Counted from the first letter of the stretch, positions 23,064 to 33,185 are shown. The stretch is DNA of 64,000 bases from Tetraselmis striata (GCA_006384855.1 VCJN01002488.1:82615-146614), one strand, 5' to 3'. A program made the numbers and translations. Notes: generated by a model not told the origin, from the sequence alone.

Positions 23064-26000
23064 TTAATTTGCAGTCGGCACACGTGCCGGGTATTTATGC
23101 ATATGCTCCACAAATTCAGGTGACTTTACAAAGTCCAACCATTTGGGAGTAGCCATAAAATCCTGCAATGCTATTGTCCTTTTAACATCAAACAAACGAT
23201 GCCAAACAGGGGCAATAGACTCATCCGCAAAGTGAACAAGAAATTGCAACTGAGTACCACGTAAACCGGGCATGGAACCGATCTTAACGCTGGTAATCTT
23301 GTCAATCTCATACTCATCATCAGAGTCGTCACCGGTACCAACAACAAGAGGTACATGCGGGCGCAACGGCGCAGTGGGACAGGGTCTCAAGTTATTAACA
23401 TGAAATACTGGGTGCAACTTAACACCAGCAGGTAATTTCAGTCGATAACTATGACCGCCAATTTTCTCTACAATAGAAAATGGGCCAAGCTGCTTGTCCA
23501 TCAGCTTTTTGCAAGGCTGACCTTTGACCTTAAGCAGACGGGTATCCACAGATACTCTATCTCCAACATTGAAGATAGGAGGATTGCGCTGTTGCCTAAC
23601 ACTAGGACGAACAGTCAATTCATCTTTATGGACAGCCAACACTGACCGAACCAACTCGTGAATCTCCTTCATATCTTGGATACGTTGCTGAGCATCACGA
23701 GAGAATGCTATTGTTGGTCTCATACCAAACAATACATCCGGAGGCGTTTCAGGATTGAAACCATACATAACCTCAAATGGTGCATGCTCAATGCCAAGTG
23801 CTTTGTTGGAATTATACGCAAATTCCATCAATGGTAACTGGTCTACCCAGTTTGAACCATCGAAACAACAAAACGCACGAGCCAACTCAGTGACTATGGC
23901 ATTAATGCGTTCGGTCAAACCATCTGTTTCAGGATGTTGGCCACTAGACATGTTCAATTTAGTGCCAAGTCTCCGCCACAGAGTTTGCCAGAATGCAGAC
24001 AGGAACCGTGGATCTCTATCAGAGACGATCACACGAGGTATTCCATGCAGCCTGAATACTTCCTTCAGAAATAATTCAGCTGCCTGTCCACCAGTCACGT
24101 TGACTGTGGTTGGAATAAAATGTGCTTGCCGGGACAGATGGCAACACACAACCAACATAGTATTATAACCATTACTCTCAGGTAACTCGGTTATAAAATC
24201 CAAACCAACCGTATGCCATGGACGTGGCGGTACTGGTAAGGGCTGTGTTGGTGCAGGTGGCTGCGGACGTGCACGAACACGCCGGCACACCGAACATTGT
24301 TCACAATAGGTTTTCACGTCATGTCGTATGCGTGTCCACCAAAAACGGTCCAAGGCACGTGCCAAGGTGCTTGCATAAGCACGGTGACCAACAGAATCAT
24401 GTAGCTCATACAATATCTTATTGATGATGTCACGATTGGTTGGTATGCAAAGACGTCCATGTCTCCAAAAATAACCATCGTGCTCTACCACATGACCGGA
24501 CTGCTTCCACCCCCCCCATAAGGAGTAGAACGCGTCCTCTGCATATCCAGCCTTAATAAGGTGGAGAATATTGTCATCAAGGCTAAGTGACGACGCACTT
24601 ACAGCCGACAATACCGCAGTACATGGGCGATGTTCACTCACGAGTGATTCAGCCGCGTCCGGCACATCCCCGGTCCAATATAAGCCACCGAAACCAATCG
24701 GCTTAAAATCCGGTCTACGCGACAACGGATCGGCTTCATTCCACTTGCCCTTTCGGTATGCAAGAGATATGGACCCAACAAACGGCTGCAAGTCGCGTAC
24801 ATAGCGCACTTGTCGCCGGTTCAACCTTTCTGCCGGTTGCCTGAGCAGATGACGCAGGGTGTCATGATCTGAGACAACAAGGAATCGACAGCACCCTTCA
24901 AGGTAACAACGCCAGTGCTTAATTGATTCACAGACAGCCAAAGCTTCCAAATCATAAGCACTGTAGGTATTACCACGCTCAGCTGCATTCAGCTTTCGCG
25001 CCCAGTAACTCACTGGTTGAGGACCTCCTCCTTGGTCCTGCAGTAGTACTGCAGCAAGCCCTACGTTGGACGCATCTGTCGCTACGGTGAACGTCGCATC
25101 CGCCCCCATGGAAGGAATGGAAAGACACGGAGCGGAAATCAGTCGCAGACGAAGGGTCTCAAAGGCTTCCTGACACGCCGGTGACCAGTCAACATGAACT
25201 GGTTTAGACTTACGCAATAAGTCAGTCAATGGTGCAGTTAAATCACTGAAATGATGAATAAACTTAGAGTAGAAATTGCAGAATTGTACGAAACTTCTGA
25301 CTTCACTCTGAGTTTTAGGGACAGGCCAATCCCTAACTGCAGCCACTTTGGCCTCTGAAACAGACAACTTACCATCAGCGACGGTATACCCCAAATAATC
25401 CATAGATTGCATGCCAAAGAAACATTTCTTTAATTGCAACCTCAGATTATATTCATTCAGTTTCTCAAAAACTAAACGAAGGTGCTTTATGTGGTCATCA
25501 TAATTATCTGAATATATACATATATCATCCAGATACACCACCACAAAGTCACGCAAAAATGGTCTCAAGATGTCATTCATCATGCGCTGGAAAGTGGCTG
25601 GGGCATTGCACAAACCAAATGGCATTGCAGTCCACTCCCATAGACCATCAGGTGTCTGAAACGCTGTCTTGTGGATGTCCTCCTCTGCAATGGCAACCTG
25701 CCAATAACCTGATGCTAAATCCAGATGGGTATAGCAACGGGCATTGCGGAGAGAATCCAACGTTTCATCAATTCGCGGCAAAGGATACATATCCTTTCGA
25801 GTGACCTCGTTCAGCCCACGAAAATCGACACACAACCGAAGGGATCCATCTGCCTTCTTAACAAAAAGAATAGGCGAACCAAACTCAGATTGACTAGGAC
25901 GAACAAGTCCAGCGGCAATCGCATCTTTGAGTTGGCGATCCAATTCAGCACGTTCAGCGGGAGACAAACGATTAAGTCTTTGGCGTTTCATTTTGCCAGT

Positions 26001-27572
26001 TAACTCAATTTTGTGATCCCATGGCCGATGAACAGGCGGCCTGTTGACTGGACGCAAAATTTCAGGAAACTCGTCATACAACAAATGACGAATAGAATCC
26101 TTTTGCTCTGGTGTCATAGCATTGTCTAAATGCAGGTCAGGATCATCCTTTATAACCGACATTTCAACGACATAGAATTCAGCCAAAGAATTATGCTTAG
26201 ACGCACGAGCAGTTTTGCGCATCAACTTTTGTACCCTAGTGGAAGTAATCATGCTACATGCAGGAGTACGACCCACTATTACAACAGGTACATGGGTTCC
26301 ATCCATTAGAGTCATGATACGTTCCGTACCATACTTAATGGTAACTTGCGCTTCATCAAGCCAAGTTAAACCCAATACAATGTCGGAGACTTTGAGCTCA
26401 CGCAGTATATAAAATACTCGATTCTCAAATACATGTCCTCCAACAGACAGAGACACAACAGTTGTATGGCAACATGAGACACGTTGACCATTAGCCAAAC
26501 GGACAGGTGTTCTGGCTTTCAACTTTTGTATCTGCAAGTTGTTTCTGCGCACAAAGTCCTCAGATATAAAATCTAAAGATGCCGCATTATCAACCAGTGC
26601 ATCCACAACGGCGTCATCGTTAATTGTCACATTGACTTTCAACAATGGCCTGGGGTCATCCCAACGAGTCAAAGAAGCAATCTGAGGCAAACTTTGCCTT
26701 TGCATACTCCAAAATGATGGATCAGTCACATTGACAGCATCACACTCATTTATAGACTCAGATGCACGTTCACCAATACCAACGCTAGAATCTGCAACTT
26801 TTGCAGAGTCCACGTTAAAACTCACATTTGGACTTGTGACAGTTTTAGGTACAAAGTCATCAGGAAAATCACAGTTAGCATCAACTAACCAAATGTTAAC
26901 CCCATACTTTGGCGGTCTAACATTTTCCTGGACTGTGGCATTTTTATCAGACCACCTGGTGAACAAAGGTGTCTTTGCCGGGTATTGCTGCAATAGTTTC
27001 CAATGCTTTGTCAAAGCACTGAATCTATCAAATGCAGGCAATACAAACACTCCTACAGTATGTTCTTTAGCCCTACTGCGGCATTGCTCAAAATGCCTCG
27101 CAATAGACTCAGTCATATGCCATGGAGGGTGAATAAACACACGTTCATTCGACAAGTCGCGCGATAATATCGAATCTTGTTCTGAACAGAACGGCAAGTT
27201 TCGATGGGTATTCAGACCCTCATTATCCGCACAGCCCTCCAGCGTAAACTGGAACATCTCATGTAAGGGATCGAAGACTCTATCGACCAGTCGCCACTCG
27301 GCACTGACTGCAGTCTGTCTAGGCATTCGACGCCTCAGAGCCTTTACGCGACGATGAGTCGAAACTTTCCGAGCACCCGTTACACAGGCTACTGGCAAAG
27401 TCGTACCAGACTCGCGTACACTATTCGAGTTCTCATCAGTAGGCGACTCAACATAGTCGTTACTACTCTCAGAGATGACGACATCGTCACTCGAACATGT
27501 ACTCGTCACAGGTATATCGTCATTCAGACGTGCATTAGACAATAATGCGGATACCTCAGGTGCCAATGACAT
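23064..27572 (-). CDS. pol: Chromovirus pol with N-terminal methyltransferase-like domain and C-terminal chromodomain
   Basis: 1,502 residues from the first ATG, though the frame is open upstream to a UAG at 27692-27690. Domains: residues about 90-235, a Dam/DIRS-type methyltransferase-like region (RVFDPLHEMFQFTLEGC, then FIHPPWHMTE with HPPW near 149); about 310-440, retropepsin with DNAAS at the active site where D(S/T)GA is usual; about 540-760, reverse transcriptase with YLDD near 681; about 825-940, RNase H (FTVATDAS); about 1035-1260, integrase with CEQCSVCRR zinc site and Asp about 1124, Asp about 1187, Glu about 1220, about 34 residues apart; about 1420-1475, chromodomain-like tail (YEIDKI...PVWHRLFDVKRT). 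All pol catalytic motifs are intact. The extra N-terminal domain is not part of the usual Ty3/gypsy set. Confidence 0.95.
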   Translation of the reverse strand: MSLAPEVSALLSNARLNDDIPVTSTCSSDDVVISESSNDYVESPTDENSNSVRESGTTLPVACVTGARKVSTHRRVKALRRRMPRQTAVSAEWRLVDRVFDPLHEMFQFTLEGCADNEGLNTHRNLPFCSEQDSILSRDLSNERVFIHPPWHMTESIARHFEQCRSRAKEHTVGVFVLPAFDRFSALTKHWKLLQQYPAKTPLFTRWSDKNATVQENVRPPKYGVNIWLVDANCDFPDDFVPKTVTSPNVSFNVDSAKVADSSVGIGERASESINECDAVNVTDPSFWSMQRQSLPQIASLTRWDDPRPLLKVNVTINDDAVVDALVDNAASLDFISEDFVRRNNLQIQKLKARTPVRLANGQRVSCCHTTVVSLSVGGHVFENRVFYILRELKVSDIVLGLTWLDEAQVTIKYGTERIMTLMDGTHVPVVIVGRTPACSMITSTRVQKLMRKTARASKHNSLAEFYVVEMSVIKDDPDLHLDNAMTPEQKDSIRHLLYDEFPEILRPVNRPPVHRPWDHKIELTGKMKRQRLNRLSPAERAELDRQLKDAIAAGLVRPSQSEFGSPILFVKKADGSLRLCVDFRGLNEVTRKDMYPLPRIDETLDSLRNARCYTHLDLASGYWQVAIAEEDIHKTAFQTPDGLWEWTAMPFGLCNAPATFQRMMNDILRPFLRDFVVVYLDDICIYSDNYDDHIKHLRLVFEKLNEYNLRLQLKKCFFGMQSMDYLGYTVADGKLSVSEAKVAAVRDWPVPKTQSEVRSFVQFCNFYSKFIHHFSDLTAPLTDLLRKSKPVHVDWSPACQEAFETLRLRLISAPCLSIPSMGADATFTVATDASNVGLAAVLLQDQGGGPQPVSYWARKLNAAERGNTYSAYDLEALAVCESIKHWRCYLEGCCRFLVVSDHDTLRHLLRQPAERLNRRQVRYVRDLQPFVGSISLAYRKGKWNEADPLSRRPDFKPIGFGGLYWTGDVPDAAESLVSEHRPCTAVLSAVSASSLSLDDNILHLIKAGYAEDAFYSLWGGWKQSGHVVEHDGYFWRHGRLCIPTNRDIINKILYELHDSVGHRAYASTLARALDRFWWTRIRHDVKTYCEQCSVCRRVRARPQPPAPTQPLPVPPRPWHTVGLDFITELPESNGYNTMLVVCCHLSRQAHFIPTTVNVTGGQAAELFLKEVFRLHGIPRVIVSDRDPRFLSAFWQTLWRRLGTKLNMSSGQHPETDGLTERINAIVTELARAFCCFDGSNWVDQLPLMEFAYNSNKALGIEHAPFEVMYGFNPETPPDVLFGMRPTIAFSRDAQQRIQDMKEIHELVRSVLAVHKDELTVRPSVRQQRNPPIFNVGDRVSVDTRLLKVKGQPCKKLMDKQLGPFSIVEKIGGHSYRLKLPAGVKLHPVFHVNNLRPCPTAPLRPHVPLVVGTGDDSDDEYEIDKITSVKIGSMPGLRGTQLQFLVHFADESIAPVWHRLFDVKRTIALQDFMATPKWLDFVKSPEFVEHMHKYPARVPTAN

Positions 27573-27689
27573 ATCGGCAACAGTAACTTCGCAGTCATGC
27601 GACTCGACAGTTACTGGACAGCATGATGTAACACAAACATCACTTACATCCCTATCTACTGAGCTGTCAGCAGCAGAATAAGGGCACCC

Positions 27690-27735
27690 CTATTTTATCT
27701 TAGGGCAGTCTTTCAGAAGGTGAGCCTCACATCAC
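27690..27735 (-). promoter_or_regulatory. Gag-pol junction: frame change inside the zinc knuckle followed by UAG
   Basis: On the minus strand the knuckle begins CFKCGD in the gag frame. EAHLLKDCPKIK, completing CX2CX4HX4C, is read in the pol frame, and an AAA-UAG-GGG stop at 27692-27690 precedes open sequence into pol. Either a 2-base insertion disrupted the knuckle, or recoding (frameshift and/or stop readthrough) is used. The identical LTRs suggest little time for decay. Confidence 0.6.
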
Positions 27736-29452
27736 CACACTTAAAGCATGTTTTAGCAGCCAGATGCTTAGCATACTTCTCAGGCTCATGCATTTTGACA
27801 TGATTAAGATAATCTACTATCTTTCTGCCAGGTGTGGTGGTGTTATTACCCTTCTGCTTTCCGTCGCTGGACTTCTGCCTTTTGCCGTTGTTGGTGTGGC
27901 GTCCATTGGCTGCGACAGGTGGAGCATCATCTCCACGGTTGCGCTTGCTCATGTTGGCAGCCTTGGACTTCTTCCTGGAGTCATGTCCTCCATTGCCATT
28001 GCCAGCAGGATGTCCATTGGCCACAGGCTTAGCCGCATTGCCAAGCGCCTTGTTGCTCCCAACCATCGCCGTTGTATACTGCTGTAGCTCAGCGAGTGTC
28101 GATGGTTGTCCAGCTCGCTTCTGGTCAGTCACAAACTTATGGGCAATCTCTTTAAGCTTATTGTGACTCAATGCAGATGCAAACTTAAGGACCATGAACT
28201 CATCAGGAAAGGTTAGTCTGGTCCTTGCTAGGACATCGTTGAAGGTCTGCACAAAGTCCTTATAATCCAACGGAGAGTCTTGGGGACCAGCAGACACCTG
28301 CTTGATGCCATCAAGCTCTATGCATGCATCATGCACTATGTCATGCATCAATGGTGAGTCTCTAACTGCCTTCACAAACTCTGCAGCGTTGGTAGGACGC
28401 AGCGAAGGAGGCTTGGAATCAAATCCCTGCCACCAACGCTGGAACTTGCCACTCAGAGTCTGCACGGCATATGCAAGACCAGATGCAGTTGTGGACTTCA
28501 GTCCCACAGTGCCAAGCAGCTCCGGTAGTCCAGTCAGCCATACATCTAGCTTGAGGACATCCTGGCCATCTTGCTTGGGCTGGGTTTGAGCAGACTTCCT
28601 CTGGGACTCAGTTAGTTGTGCATCACGCGTCTCATACCATGGTATGTCAGTGATTGTTATATTGCTGAGGTCAGTTGCCATCGGATCTACAACTAGATAA
28701 CGATGCACAGCATGCCAGATAGGGGACTCACAAGAGTCATACCTAAATGCGAATTGTTGAGGAAGCTCAGGGTATGAACGGTTCATCCAGAAACCATTCA
28801 ACACAGACTTATAAATGGTTGCCCATGAATCACTTACCGCAGTATGAATCATGAACGGAGGGTACCACACAGTCGTCGGCACAGGCTTGCCTTGACTGTT
28901 CAATGCAATGCTCACGGAGTACGAATCCTCAGACTCCGGGTCTAGGGTGATACTCTCAGGGAAGGTGCGCGCGACGTCGGGTAATGCATCGCCGCCATCA
29001 TCAGCATTTAGTTCTTCACCAGCTGCAGCCACCGGTGCTACTAAATGCGACATGACTAAGGCGTGCGATCTCTCTGGTGTGCGCATCTCCTTCGCTATCT
29101 GCTTCGCCGATAGCTTAGATGCATATAAGAAACAACGCATGCCCTCGATGTTGAGAATGTCAAACAATTCTAAATCATCTTCATCGACAAGCAAGCCAGT
29201 CTCTTCACGCAGTTTGCGCACCGCCGTGCCGCGCACAGACTTGTCAGACGCTATCGACTTTCCGACAGGTAAGAAAAGAGTCGATCTAGCGTTCGGTTCA
29301 GTCGTCAGAATCACTTGGCGTTCGACCGAGTGACCCTTACCGTAAGTCACCACCACGGCTGCACAAACCTTGGTAGTCGACAGGTCGACAGAACTTTCCT
29401 CGTTGAGCAGCAGCTCTCGGCTCTTGCCAGCAGAATTCATCGACTCGGACAT
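27713..29452 (-). CDS. gag: Chromovirus gag with N-terminal Nudix-like domain and split zinc knuckle
   Basis: 579 residues from ATG 29452 (the frame extends 37 codons upstream into the LTR; the internal Met lies 80 bases inside the LTR edge and is more plausible). Residues about 27-110 resemble a Nudix fold: CAAVVVTYGKG, then LPVGK, then TAVRKLREETGLLVDEDD. Against the signature GX5EX7REUXEEXGU, the spacing has one extra residue and the first Glu of REUXEE is Lys, so hydrolase activity is doubtful. A middle region (SWATIYKSVLNGFW) of unknown type, then a gag-like helical part with a W-rich segment (FQRWWQGF), then a basic linker. The C-terminus begins a CCHC zinc knuckle (CFKCGD) but the frame ends at TGA 27713. 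The remaining half (EAHLLKDCPK) lies in the pol frame. Confidence 0.85.
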   Translation of the reverse strand: MSESMNSAGKSRELLLNEESSVDLSTTKVCAAVVVTYGKGHSVERQVILTTEPNARSTLFLPVGKSIASDKSVRGTAVRKLREETGLLVDEDDLELFDILNIEGMRCFLYASKLSAKQIAKEMRTPERSHALVMSHLVAPVAAAGEELNADDGGDALPDVARTFPESITLDPESEDSYSVSIALNSQGKPVPTTVWYPPFMIHTAVSDSWATIYKSVLNGFWMNRSYPELPQQFAFRYDSCESPIWHAVHRYLVVDPMATDLSNITITDIPWYETRDAQLTESQRKSAQTQPKQDGQDVLKLDVWLTGLPELLGTVGLKSTTASGLAYAVQTLSGKFQRWWQGFDSKPPSLRPTNAAEFVKAVRDSPLMHDIVHDACIELDGIKQVSAGPQDSPLDYKDFVQTFNDVLARTRLTFPDEFMVLKFASALSHNKLKEIAHKFVTDQKRAGQPSTLAELQQYTTAMVGSNKALGNAAKPVANGHPAGNGNGGHDSRKKSKAANMSKRNRGDDAPPVAANGRHTNNGKRQKSSDGKQKGNNTTTPGRKIVDYLNHVKMHEPEKYAKHLAAKTCFKCGDVRLTF

Positions 29453-29504
29453 GTCGAACTGCTCAGTCGAGGTATCGCAGGTTGAGCAGTGGAAGCTAGA
29501 ATAA

Positions 29505-29531
29505 GGAGCGCAACAGTCGCTCCGAAACCAG
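29505..29531 (-). other. Primer-binding site of the chromovirus
   Basis: Directly inside the 5' LTR, after one base, the minus strand reads TGGTTTCGGAGCGACTG, resembling the initiator-tRNA-Met complement TGGTATCAGAGC. The tRNA assignment is an inference. Confidence 0.65.
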
Positions 29532-30053
29532 TGCGACAGTCTCGGGTGCCTCACGCAGGTCAAGCAGACAAGGCTGTCGTAAACACAAAGAAGGCAGCAG
29601 AGAGAGAAAGAAACAATGGTTACAACGTTGTCACCACCCGCCGCTATTTATGCGTATGGCTAGCTCACAGCTAGCCACCACCAAGCGGCACGCGCACTGC
29701 TAAGCGCGTCACCGTGAAGAGTCGTGCCTCGAAGTGTCGAACAGGAGGTCGTCGCTTAGAGACCTCCGCACATGTAGTTGACACATCAGTTTATACACAA
29801 GTATACAACTGATGTTCCAGAGGCAGGCACATTATACTTGTGCCCGCTACGGGTACGCACATGCGTATTATCCCGTAACTACTACTGAACAGTGTACCGG
29901 TACCAGTAGGACTCGTCTCATGATTCATCATCCACCAGTACTCGTATTGTGGCGCGTGACACACGCGCGCACACATACGATACAGCAGGTACTCGTACAT
30001 GAATGATGCTACGATCATACAGTACCCGTACAGAGTATGCCATTATTGTCACA
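29532..30053 (-). repeat. 5' LTR of the chromovirus
   Basis: 522 bp, same sequence as 22491-23012. Followed on the outer side by GTAGC (30054-30058). The promoter should lie here; no TATA box was assigned. Confidence 0.95.
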
Positions 30054-30075
30054 GTAGCGGCCGGACGGGGACGAG

Positions 30076-31341
30076 CTAGCAGCAGAACCGCATCATAGCA
30101 GCTCGCTGTCGAGGCCGCGCCTTTGCGCAACCTGTGCGATGCCCACGTGACACTGGGGGGCGGCTGGGCGCCCGTCGCCAGGCAGGCGTCCCGCAGCCAG
30201 TCAGTGGGAGTGGCTGAAAAGGACCAAGCGGCGGAAGGCTCCAGCGGGGAGACGCTCCAAAACTTGGTCGGCAGGCCGGCGCCTCAGAGAGGGCGGCAAG
30301 AAGGCGGGGCTCGGCCGCCATCGACACCGTCCAGGGCGCTCCAGAGCCCGGGCGCGGGCGCCGTGCGCGGGACGGGCGGCCCAGGTACTGTACATTGTAC
30401 TGCAGTGACGGCCGTACCGCCAGGGATTGGCCGCAGGCCTTAGCATAACAGCGAAGATAAAGGTTGTCGTACGCTGCCAGACCCCGCTGCTCCGCGAGGC
30501 CGCGGGCGGCGGTGTCGTCGGTCAAAATCCACAAGCGAGGCTCGTCGCCGTCGCGTGGGGGTGGCTCCAGACCGGAAGGGGGGACTTGACCGCAGTAGGC
30601 GAAGCCGACGTACTCGAGCTCGGTGTCGAGTGCGTCCAGCTCAGCAGGAAGGGGCTCTTGCGCTCCTTGCTCACCACCCTCGGGCGCAGGCGCGCCCGCG
30701 GGAATGGCTGGCTGGGTGCCTTTGGGAGGAGGCGGTTGCACGGGAGGGGCCAGTCGAGCGAGTAAGGCGGCCGTAGCCGCCTCGAACTGCTCGGCCAGCC
30801 GCTTCTCCAGGGCTATTGCTTGGGCCGTCAGGCGTTTTTCCAATTCGGTGTCGTCGTCGGTCAGAATCCACAAGCGAGGCTCGTCGCCGTCGCGTGGGGG
30901 TGGCTCCAGACCGGATGGGGGGACTTGACCGCAGTAGGCGAAGTCGACGTACTCGAGCTCGGTGTCGAGTGCGTCCAGCTCAGCACGAAGGGGCTCTTGC
31001 GCTCCTTGCTCACCACCCTCGGGTGCAGGCGCGCCCGCGGGAACGGCTGGCTGGGTGCCCTTGGGAGCAGGCGATTGCACGGGAGGGGCCAGTCGAGCGA
31101 GTAAGGCGGCCGTAGCCGCCTCGAACTGCTCGGCCAGCCGCTTCTCCAGGGCTTCCGCTTGGGCCGTCAGGCGTTTCTCCAATTCCGCGATGGATGCCGC
31201 AGTGGCGCCGCCCGGGGCGTCGTCGACTAGGGCGTCTTCCGGTACAGGACGAGGGGGCATCCTGCTGTCGCGGGGTGGGGAAGGTGTAGCGTCTCGGGAG
31301 GCTGAGGCTCGGGTCCGAGTCGGCATAGAGTAAGCTGACAC
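30076..31341 (-). CDS. Gag-like coiled-coil ORF with internal tandem duplication
   Basis: 421 residues in the split 176-bp-repeat unit. After a short Arg/Pro-rich N-terminus, a segment of about 113 residues occurs twice nearly unchanged: a coiled-coil-like stretch (LEKRLTAQAEALEKRLAEQF), an Ala/Pro linker, then ELDALDTELEYVDFAYCGQ and a DEPRLWILTDD ending. At DNA level the duplication is about 30505-30845 versus 30846-31183. The C-terminal 140 residues are basic and Pro/Arg-rich with no zinc knuckle. The stop at 30076 lies only about 20 bases from the chromovirus target site. Function unknown; position suggests a structural protein of the outer element. Shadow frames are also long here because of GC content. 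Confidence 0.55.
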   Translation of the reverse strand: MSAYSMPTRTRASASRDATPSPPRDSRMPPRPVPEDALVDDAPGGATAASIAELEKRLTAQAEALEKRLAEQFEAATAALLARLAPPVQSPAPKGTQPAVPAGAPAPEGGEQGAQEPLRAELDALDTELEYVDFAYCGQVPPSGLEPPPRDGDEPRLWILTDDDTELEKRLTAQAIALEKRLAEQFEAATAALLARLAPPVQPPPPKGTQPAIPAGAPAPEGGEQGAQEPLPAELDALDTELEYVGFAYCGQVPPSGLEPPPRDGDEPRLWILTDDTAARGLAEQRGLAAYDNLYLRCYAKACGQSLAVRPSLQYNVQYLGRPSRARRPRPGSGAPWTVSMAAEPRLLAALSEAPACRPSFGASPRWSLPPLGPFQPLPLTGCGTPAWRRAPSRPPVSRGHRTGCAKARPRQRAAMMRFCC

Positions 31342-31543
31342 TCTGCTCGACTGCTAGAGTCGAGACTGCTTGCGCGAGCCGGTTAAGGCGAGCGCAAAGC
31401 AGAGAGTGCCGGTGCCCGAGGGCGGATCCCTCAGGTCGTGGTGCTGGTGCGGGCCGGCAGGCCCCAGTCCGTGCGCCGACCGCGGGGATCGGGCGCAGTA
31501 CAACATTGCTAAGTACTGTAAACCTCTAGATGACTACATCTGA

Positions 31544-32340
<797 letters not shown>

Positions 32341-32344
32341 TGCT

Positions 32345-32412
32345 GACTAGGGCGCTCAGTGGTAGAGCGAGTGACTGCGAGTATGTAAGTCGGCGGCTCG
32401 AGACCGGCCGGG
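32345..32412 (+). repeat. tRNA-like sequence (SINE head candidate)
   Basis: gggcgctcagtggtagagcg resembles a D-arm/A-box, and ggctcgagacc 33 bases further matches B-box spacing (ggttcgaNtcc). Anticodon-stem pairing is poor, so this is more likely tRNA-derived repeat than a working tRNA gene. Confidence 0.4.
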
Positions 32413-32627
32413 CCGTGAGAGCTTAGTCGTCACTGCATATTCGTACCGGTGCTGTCTCATCTCGTAACAAAGACGCAGTGATTCAGTACCGGGCTACGTC
32501 GCGAATTGAATGAGGACCTGAAAAATGGGCCAACGTGCGGATAGGCGGGCTGGTCCCAGCTCGCCTAGGCCGTCTGTCCGGATTACGAGTACCTGCACCC
32601 GTAATACCGGCAAAACCTTTACAAGGT

Positions 32628-32701
32628 ACATCCCTTGTCCGCTCGGTAGAGCGGTCGTCTCGTGTGCGAGAGGTACCGGGTTCGATTCCTGGCCGATGTA
32701 T
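32628..32701 (+). repeat. tRNA-like sequence with CGT anticodon position (tRNA pseudogene or SINE head)
   Basis: From acatccc to gatgta the spacing follows a tRNA: ctcggtagagc D-arm, loop ctcgtgt with T33 and CGT in the anticodon position (Thr type), and a perfect T-arm (ccggg-ttcgatt-cctgg, exact B-box ggttcgattcc). The acceptor stem pairs at five of seven positions and the D-stem is mismatched. No CCA or clear T-run terminator follows. Confidence 0.45.
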
Positions 32702-32879
32702 TTCGGCAATATCGGCCCGGCGTGTCCCGGGTTTCCTCGGTTGATGCATTAGCCCTTCGGGGTTCGAATGAGGCAATGGTCTATGGGCTATGCCAGACCT
32801 ACGACTGCAGTTGGCGCACGAGGTCAAGTGCTGGGGTGGCTTCGGCCGATGTCCCGGGGCGAACTTTACTTTTACCAGT

Positions 32880-33185
32880 GGCACACGCGCGCGATGAGTC
32901 GTGAGTTCTGGTAGCACCGGTACCCGTACTTGTACCACCCCCGATGATAATGCTCTAGCAGCGCCGCAGCATATTATTATAAATTTCGATCGAAGCTTCT
33001 ATTATTCTCTCTCTTTGCACCACCGGGACAACGGGACTGATGGCAGCGACAATGAAACCCTACTTGCAGCAGAGTCTCTACGACGGCCGTAGTTTAGGCA
33101 GCGATCGAACTAATACCGGTATTCCAGGTACGGCGGGAAGCCCTGCCTGGGAAGAGGCGACGCTCCCGAAAATAAGCCCATATTC
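32880..33185 (+). repeat. Dispersed repeat (partner at 57118-57500)
   Basis: The order of blocks (cccgtacttgtaccaccccc, tcgaagcttctatt, gtgaaaccctacttgcagcagagtctctacgac, ggcagcgatcgaa, ggcgacgctc) is repeated at 57118-57500 with substitutions. It continues directly into the 502-bp tandem unit. Confidence 0.75.

Larger units (their letters stand above)
22491..30053 (-). mobile_element. Complete Ty3/gypsy chromovirus, 7.56 kb
   Basis: LTRs at 22491-23012 (3') and 29532-30053 (5'), 522 bp each and identical as far as I can read. On the minus strand they start TGTGACAATAATGGC and end ACTGTCGCA. A 5-bp target duplication GTAGC lies at 22486-22490 and 30054-30058. The primer-binding site just inside the 5' LTR reads TGGTTTCGGAGCGAC, close to the initiator-Met type TGGTATCAGAGC. 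The polypurine tract AAGGGGGGAGAGATG abuts the 3' LTR (23013-23031). Identical LTRs imply a recent insertion. It encodes a Nudix-like/gag ORF and a pol ORF with a methyltransferase-like domain. Confidence 0.95.

Noticed and set aside
32628..32701. Calling this a functional tRNA-Thr gene
   Set aside because: D-stem and two acceptor pairs are mismatched and the surroundings are dispersed repeat, so a tRNA-derived repeat is more likely.
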